Assembly: GCA_964458575.1 (NCBI GenBank) | Contig: CAYWMD010000007.1 | Location: 1-64,000 of the forward strand | Source: CAYWMD01 sp964458575 | GTDB taxonomy: Bacteria > Verrucomicrobiota > Verrucomicrobiia > Limisphaerales > JADLHS01 | Direction: 5' to 3' | DNA length: 64,000 bases | Part shown: positions 59,253-64,000 of the stretch, piece by piece | Layout: each line of letters opens with the position of its first letter | Position numbering within the stretch: position 1 is the stretch's first letter | The notes under the pieces: generated by a model | What the model saw: the letters and a program-made list of their open reading frames with translations, nothing else | Told to the model about the DNA's origin: nothing | The model's database searches: none | Made by a program: the position numbers and the translations under genes

Positions 59253-61271
59253 TCACCCCTTCCGCTCTTTGATGGCCGCCAGGATCTTCGCGATGACTTC
59301 GGCCTTGGGCTTTGCGCCTTGCGGGCCACCGTGGTGAAGGCGCACGGAGACGTTGCCGGCTTCCATGTCCTTGCCGCCGATGATGAGCATCGTATGGATG
59401 CGCAGTTGTTCGGCGTTGGCGATCTTCGCCTTGAACGGCGTGGCGCTGAAATCCGAATCCACGCGGACCATGTACGCGCGGAGTTCATTCACGATGGGCT
59501 GGGCGTAATCAATCAGCGCCGCATCGTCGTTGAGCGTGATGACGCGCACCTGATCGGGCGCGAGCCAGAGCGGGAAGTTGCCGGCGTAATGTTCGATCAG
59601 GAAGCCGATGAAGCGTTCGTGCGTGCCGAGCGGGGCGCGGTGGATGCAGAGCGGGGTCTTGTCCACATTGTCCTTGTCACGATAAACGAGGCCGAACTTG
59701 GCGGGCACGGCGAAGTCCACCTGATTCGTCGCCAGCGTGAATTCGCGGCCGATCACGCTCCAGACCTGCACGTCAATCTTCGGCCCGTAGAACGCCGCTT
59801 CGTTCGGCACTTCCACGAAAGGGATTCCGGAATTCTTCAGCGTGTCACGGACCATGTCTTCGGTCTGCTTCCAAAGCTCCGGTTGGTTCACGAACTTGGC
59901 GTTGTCACCGGTCAGGCGGGACGGATCGTGCGTGCTGAAACGCATGACGTATTTCTCGAACCCGAAAATCTTGAAATACTTCAAATACATCTCGTTCACC
60001 GCGTTGAACTCGGCGGCGAACTGGTCCTCGGTGCAATAGATGTGGGCGTCGTTCATGTTAAGCGAGCGCACACGCATGAGGCCGAACAACTCGCCGCTCT
60101 GCTCATAACGGTAATTGCAGCCGTATTCGGCGAGGCGCAACGGCAAATCGCGATAACTGCGCGGTTCAGCCGCAAAGATGCGGTGATGATGCGGGCAGTT
60201 CATGGCTTTGAGGTAGTAACGTTCGCCGAGTTTTGACGCCTCAGCCATCAGAGCTCCGCGCTTTTCTTTATACCCAGGCTCTTCCCAAGCGTAGCCAGTC
60301 TCTTTGCCTTCAAACGCTTTGTTAAGCTGGTTCATCTCAGTGATGATTTCTTCCCTTCGCTTCCAATCTTCCTGCTCCAAAAGCTCCATCGGCGGAAACA
60401 TTGATTCCTTGTACAGCACCGGCAGATGCCCGCTGGTGAGATACATTTTTTCTTTCGCGATGTGCGGTGTTTTCACACGCACGTAGCCGGCGGCGAATTC
60501 AGTTTCCTTCGCGAGCTTTTCCAGTTCCTCCACGATAGCCGTTCCTTTTGGCAACCACATCGGCAAGCCTTGACCGACGTATTCGGTGTCAATCACGTAG
60601 AGCCCCATCTCCGCGCCGATCTTGCGATGGTCGCGGCGCTTGGCCTCTTCGAGCATCTTGAAATACTCGTCGAGCGCGGTCTTGTTCTTGAACGCCGTGC
60701 CGTAGATGCGCTGAAGCTGCGGATTGCGCTCGTCGCCCTTGTAGTAGGCGCTGGCCACGCTGGTGAGCTTGAACGCGCCGATGTTGCCAGTGCGCATCAC
60801 GTGTGGCCCGGCGCACAGGTCAATGAAATCGCCGTTCTTGAAATATGAAATCGGCTCGCCCTCGGGAATCGCTTCCAGGTTGCCGAGCTTGAACCTGCTC
60901 GGATTGCCCGGTCGCTCGGTCAATCCGCCGAGACGGCCGCTCTCGGAATCCTTGATGGCCTGTTCGCGGGTGACGACGATTCTCTCGAAGACGTTGTTGG
61001 CTTTGATCTCCTTCTTCATCTCCGCCTCGATGGCTGGGAAATCTTCCGGCGAGATTCGATGCTTGAGATCAACGTCGTAATAGAAACCATTTTCAACGGG
61101 CGGCCCGGCGGCGAATTGGGCGTCCGGCCACAGGCGCAGGATGGCCGTGGCCATGACATGGGCGCACGAGTGGCGGATGCGCTCCAGCTCGGTCATTTTC
61201 GCGCGGTCGTCGAGAGTTTTGCGTTCGGGATTCGGTTGCGGCGGTTGTGGTTGCTGCTTTTCGTCAGACAT
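59253..61271 (-). CDS. thrS: Threonyl-tRNA synthetase
   Basis: The 672-residue enzyme charges tRNA-Thr. It has the editing (SAD) domain with IRHSCAHVMATAILRLWPDA near residue 33-52, then the class II catalytic core. The zinc ligands lie in AMNCPHHHRIF, in NMNDAHIYC and in CIHRAPLGTHERF (motif 3). The anticodon-binding domain is C-terminal (PLWLAPDQVRVITL, HTMLIIGGKDMEAGNVSVRL). The usual N-terminal TGS domain is missing: a short Pro/Gln-rich tail leads straight to the editing domain. ATG 61271 is the best start. The leader (61272-61428) contains overlapping hairpins, one terminator-like. Three 3-prime relics of thrS lie downstream. No infC, rpmI or rplT follows. Confidence 0.95.
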   Translation of the reverse strand: MSDEKQQPQPPQPNPERKTLDDRAKMTELERIRHSCAHVMATAILRLWPDAQFAAGPPVENGFYYDVDLKHRISPEDFPAIEAEMKKEIKANNVFERIVVTREQAIKDSESGRLGGLTERPGNPSRFKLGNLEAIPEGEPISYFKNGDFIDLCAGPHVMRTGNIGAFKLTSVASAYYKGDERNPQLQRIYGTAFKNKTALDEYFKMLEEAKRRDHRKIGAEMGLYVIDTEYVGQGLPMWLPKGTAIVEELEKLAKETEFAAGYVRVKTPHIAKEKMYLTSGHLPVLYKESMFPPMELLEQEDWKRREEIITEMNQLNKAFEGKETGYAWEEPGYKEKRGALMAEASKLGERYYLKAMNCPHHHRIFAAEPRSYRDLPLRLAEYGCNYRYEQSGELFGLMRVRSLNMNDAHIYCTEDQFAAEFNAVNEMYLKYFKIFGFEKYVMRFSTHDPSRLTGDNAKFVNQPELWKQTEDMVRDTLKNSGIPFVEVPNEAAFYGPKIDVQVWSVIGREFTLATNQVDFAVPAKFGLVYRDKDNVDKTPLCIHRAPLGTHERFIGFLIEHYAGNFPLWLAPDQVRVITLNDDAALIDYAQPIVNELRAYMVRVDSDFSATPFKAKIANAEQLRIHTMLIIGGKDMEAGNVSVRLHHGGPQGAKPKAEVIAKILAAIKERKG

Positions 61272-61363
61272 AAAATCTCTGCTTCGTAGCTGCACTCGTG
61301 AGAGTGTGGCAAATCTTTCTTCAAGTCAGCCGCGTTCTCACGAACGCAGCCACGTCATCGCAA

Positions 61364-61428
61364 TAAACAAAAACGCCCCGGACGGTCGGTCTGAGGCGTG
61401 GGCGTTCATCTCATCGGGAGATGAACGC
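61364..61428 (-). terminator. thrS: Candidate transcription attenuator in the thrS leader
   Basis: In transcript order, hairpin 1 (61428-61402) is a perfect 11-bp stem GCGTTCATCTC/GAGATGAACGC with a 5-base loop. Hairpin 2 (61406-61372) pairs AACGCCC with GGGGCGTT and is followed by TTTTTGTTT, the form of an intrinsic terminator. The two share bases 61402-61406 and cannot form together, so hairpin 1 could act as antiterminator. A 23-codon frame beginning ATGAACGCCCACGCC runs through hairpin 2. The thrS start lies about 93 bp further on. Confidence 0.6.
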
Positions 61429-61702
61429 TAAATCGTAGTTGTCGTCGCGCGGTTCACGGCGTTATAGGTGGGACGGTAGCAAAGCGGGTCGGGATGGCAA
61501 ACGGATTTTTGACGGCCGGAACAATGCGGTGGCGGGCAATTTATCACGGCGCAGGATGTCCATCATGAGTCACGCGGATGCGATATCGTGTCAGCGCCAA
61601 ACTTGCGCCTTGAGGCTGATGCCCCCCTGTGACAGCCTCCCCGTCATTTCAACGACTCGTGCGTTGTGTATGACGAGTGGCAACTGACGCAACTTGAAAC
61701 TT

Positions 61703-64000
61703 ATGCCTGCAACCCGCCTCCTCGAATACTGTCGGCCCTGGGCCCTGGCCCTGCTCACGTGCTGCGGCGCAACCGGCGCCCGAGCGCAACTGGTCGCCGA
61801 CGGCGATTTGGTCACCCTCAACGGCGTCAGCACCAATCTCGGTGAGGTGGATCTCATCGTTGGCAACATCGGCGCGAACACCCGGCTGGTCATTACCAAT
61901 GCCGGCTCGGTGGAAAACACCTCCGGATATGTTGGCTTCGAGTCCGGTGCCGGCACCAACCGCGTCATCGTGACGGGCGCCGGCTCGATCTGGACCAACA
62001 CGGCCGCCTGCACCATCGGCAACGCGGGTTCGTTCAACTCGCTGCTGATCACCAACGGCGGCAGGGTGGAAAACAGCGAGGCCGCGGTTGGCGACGCGGC
62101 GGGCGCGAATTACAACCAGACCATGGTGACGGGGCCGGACTCCGTCTGGAACAACGCGGCCTTTATCGTGGTCGGCCTTTCCGGTTCGTTCAATACGCTG
62201 CTCGCAACCAACGGCGGTGTGGTTTTCAGCAGCGGCGGTTATCTGGGAAATAATTCGGAAGCCACCGGCAACCAGGTCACGGTAAGCGGCAGCAACTCGG
62301 CGTGGACGAACACCAGCACCCTGTCGGTGGGCGAGAACGGCGCGTCCAACACGCTGACCATCGCCAGCGGCGGAACCGTGGTCAGCTTTGACGCCTACGT
62401 GGGGAACATTGCGGGCGCCTCAAACAACCTGGCCATCGTGAGCGGTCCGAACTCGGTCTGGGATAACGGCGGCACCCTTTCCGCCGGCAATGAAGGGGCG
62501 TTCAACTCGCTCCTGATCACCAATGGCGGCAAAGTGAACAGCTACTTTGCCTTCGTTGGCAGCTATCCGGGCGCTTACAACAACCGGGCCATCGTGGACG
62601 GCGACGGTTCGGAGTGGAACAGCAGCGGCTCGTTCTTTGTTGGCGATGAAGGTTCATTCAACACCCTGCTGATCAGCGGCGGCGGGCGGGTCGCCAACGT
62701 GAACGGCTACATCGGCAACAGCGCCTCCGGCACCAACAACCGGATCGTGGTCAACGGGGCCAATTCGGTCTGGGTCAGCAGCGGGGATCTGTCCATCGGC
62801 GATTCGGGCAGTTTCAATACTTTGATCGTGACGAATGGCGGGCACGTGACCAACGCCACAGCCCGCGTCGGCAGAACCGCCGCAGCGGCCAACAACCGCG
62901 CCATCGTGAGCGGGCCGGGTTCGGTGTGGTACAACAGCGATGAGCTGGGTGTCGGCGACGCGGGTTCGTTCAATCACCTGATCGTCACCAACGGGGGCAC
63001 GGTGTTTGACACCAACAGCTACATCGGACGCAATTTCGTCGCTTCCAGCAATCAGGCGACCGTCATTGGCGCCGGCTCGCGATGGACCAACAGCAGCACA
63101 CTTTCCGTTGGCGAAGTCGGCTCGTTCAACACGCTGTTCATTGCCAACGGCGGCCGGGTGGCCAGCGCCCTCTCCGTCGTGGGTTACGGATTGAGTTCCT
63201 CCAACAATCAGGCCGTCGTGAGCGGAAACAATTCCGCATGGGATTGCGGCGGCAATTTGCATATCGGGGAATCCGGCTCGTTAAACACGCTGCTCGTCAC
63301 CAACGGCGGGTCCGTCAGCACTAGTGACGATGCCCTCATCGGCGTTAATGTGAGCGCGTTCAACAACCTGGCCATCGTAAGCGGCACCAATTCTCAGTGG
63401 AACATCGGCGGGCATTTGATTGTGGGTAATGTCGCCTCGTTCAACGGGCTGGTCGTCAGCAATGCCGGGGCGGTGAACGCCCGCACTGGCATAACGGTGG
63501 GCTACCTTCCGGGCAATGGCCACTCCATCACCGTGGCCGGCGGCGCGCTCCGGGCCACCAATGCCGCGAGCGACGCCGTTCTGGACATTCGCCGCGGCAC
63601 CAACGTCCTCAACGCCGGCCTCATTGAGACGGACCGTTTGCGGCTGACCAACACGCAAGGCCGATTCGAGTTCAACGGCGGCACCCTCCTTACGCGCGGC
63701 ACCGTCGTCTCCAATGGCTTGAGTTTTGTGGTGGGCAACAACGGCGTCACCCCGGCCGTCTGGGATGTGCGCGGGGATACCGTGTTGTCCTCGAATCTGG
63801 TCGTCGGCCTGGCGTCGCCCAACTGCCGGTTGTATGTGACCAACGGCGCGGCCGTCTTCGACACGGTGGGAATGGTGGGCAGCAATTCGAGCGGCAACGC
63901 GGTCTTCATCACGGGCGAAGCATCAGCCTGGAGCAACCGCGGCGCATTGAACGTCGGCATCTCCGGCAGCTACAACCAACTGGCCATCGGCGGCGGCGGC
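61703..64000 (+). CDS. Long exported protein with 52-residue autotransporter-type repeats, 3-prime end outside window
   Basis: The frame starts at ATG 61703 and stays open to the window end (766 codons). A signal peptide (ALALLTCCGATGARA) is followed by about eleven tandem units of 52 residues. Each runs roughly SFN-LLITNGG-V, then a VG-x-NN-AIVSG half and S-W-N-GG-L-VG--G. Units are diverged, with NGG and SFNTLL best kept. These match the beta-helical passenger repeats of type V autotransporters and related Verrucomicrobia/Planctomycetes surface proteins. A beta-barrel or PEP-CTERM anchor would be expected beyond the window. Role likely adhesion or surface coat. No clear promoter was found. 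Confidence 0.85.
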   Translation, partial: MPATRLLEYCRPWALALLTCCGATGARAQLVADGDLVTLNGVSTNLGEVDLIVGNIGANTRLVITNAGSVENTSGYVGFESGAGTNRVIVTGAGSIWTNTAACTIGNAGSFNSLLITNGGRVENSEAAVGDAAGANYNQTMVTGPDSVWNNAAFIVVGLSGSFNTLLATNGGVVFSSGGYLGNNSEATGNQVTVSGSNSAWTNTSTLSVGENGASNTLTIASGGTVVSFDAYVGNIAGASNNLAIVSGPNSVWDNGGTLSAGNEGAFNSLLITNGGKVNSYFAFVGSYPGAYNNRAIVDGDGSEWNSSGSFFVGDEGSFNTLLISGGGRVANVNGYIGNSASGTNNRIVVNGANSVWVSSGDLSIGDSGSFNTLIVTNGGHVTNATARVGRTAAAANNRAIVSGPGSVWYNSDELGVGDAGSFNHLIVTNGGTVFDTNSYIGRNFVASSNQATVIGAGSRWTNSSTLSVGEVGSFNTLFIANGGRVASALSVVGYGLSSSNNQAVVSGNNSAWDCGGNLHIGESGSLNTLLVTNGGSVSTSDDALIGVNVSAFNNLAIVSGTNSQWNIGGHLIVGNVASFNGLVVSNAGAVNARTGITVGYLPGNGHSITVAGGALRATNAASDAVLDIRRGTNVLNAGLIETDRLRLTNTQGRFEFNGGTLLTRGTVVSNGLSFVVGNNGVTPAVWDVRGDTVLSSNLVVGLASPNCRLYVTNGAAVFDTVGMVGSNSSGNAVFITGEASAWSNRGALNVGISGSYNQLAIGGGG

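Noticed and set aside
61296..61430. T-box riboswitch before thrS
   Set aside because: No T-box sequence or specifier-loop arrangement is visible; only two overlapping hairpins with a T-run are supported.

Overview
The window is a GC-rich bacterial chromosome segment with no phage, plasmid, rRNA, tRNA or CRISPR features that I can see. The gene content fits Verrucomicrobiota, probably a soil or freshwater Pedosphaera/Limisphaerales-type organism. It has a secreted LamG protein, a PQQ-propeller protein, a sialidase, an esterase-SMP-30 fusion, a long exported ankyrin protein, an autotransporter-style 52-residue repeat protein, several ExbB/ExbD pairs and many dispersed palindromic intergenic repeats. 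The lineage call is inference from content only.

Layout. 1-6193 (minus): iron uptake, with a siderophore receptor, PiuC-type hydroxylase and PepSY protein in one unit and tonB-exbB-exbD in a second. Both units start just downstream of the same 41-bp upstream block. 6323-13104 (plus): a TPR-like protein, a large surface protein, a Ni/Co-type permease and guaB. 13204-15466 (minus): a second exbB-exbD-tonB-like operon. 15599-26641: dUTPase-like, STAS-like, thioredoxin-like, exported ankyrin, epimerase, flippase and ferritin-like genes. 26642-31465: repeat-rich ground with a broken Sel1-protease gene, a small protein, a glycosidase-like gene and an arginyltransferase-like gene. 31466-36493: polar amino-acid ABC transporter, sialidase, PQQ propeller.

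36671-41995 (minus) is the clearest special system: a complete retron. It encodes an ARM/HEAT-repeat protein, a SWIM zinc-finger protein overlapping it by 4 bp, a structured msr-msd RNA with matching a1/a2 arms, and a retron reverse transcriptase with NAxxH, YADD and VTG motifs. From memory this gene set is the type XIII retron arrangement, so the system class is known. This verrucomicrobial copy and its RNA can be described in detail from the sequence.

42124-49195: esterase/SMP-30 fusion, divergent oxyR and katG with a recognisable OxyR operator, tcdA and tatD. 49259-61428 (minus): pyruvate carboxylase and then the thrS region. The intact thrS is followed by three units, each made of one unrelated gene and a relic of the 3-prime end of thrS. 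This suggests repeated insertion, or duplication and decay, at the thrS 3-prime end. A candidate transcription attenuator precedes thrS. 61703-64000 (plus) is the start of a long repetitive exported protein that runs off the window.
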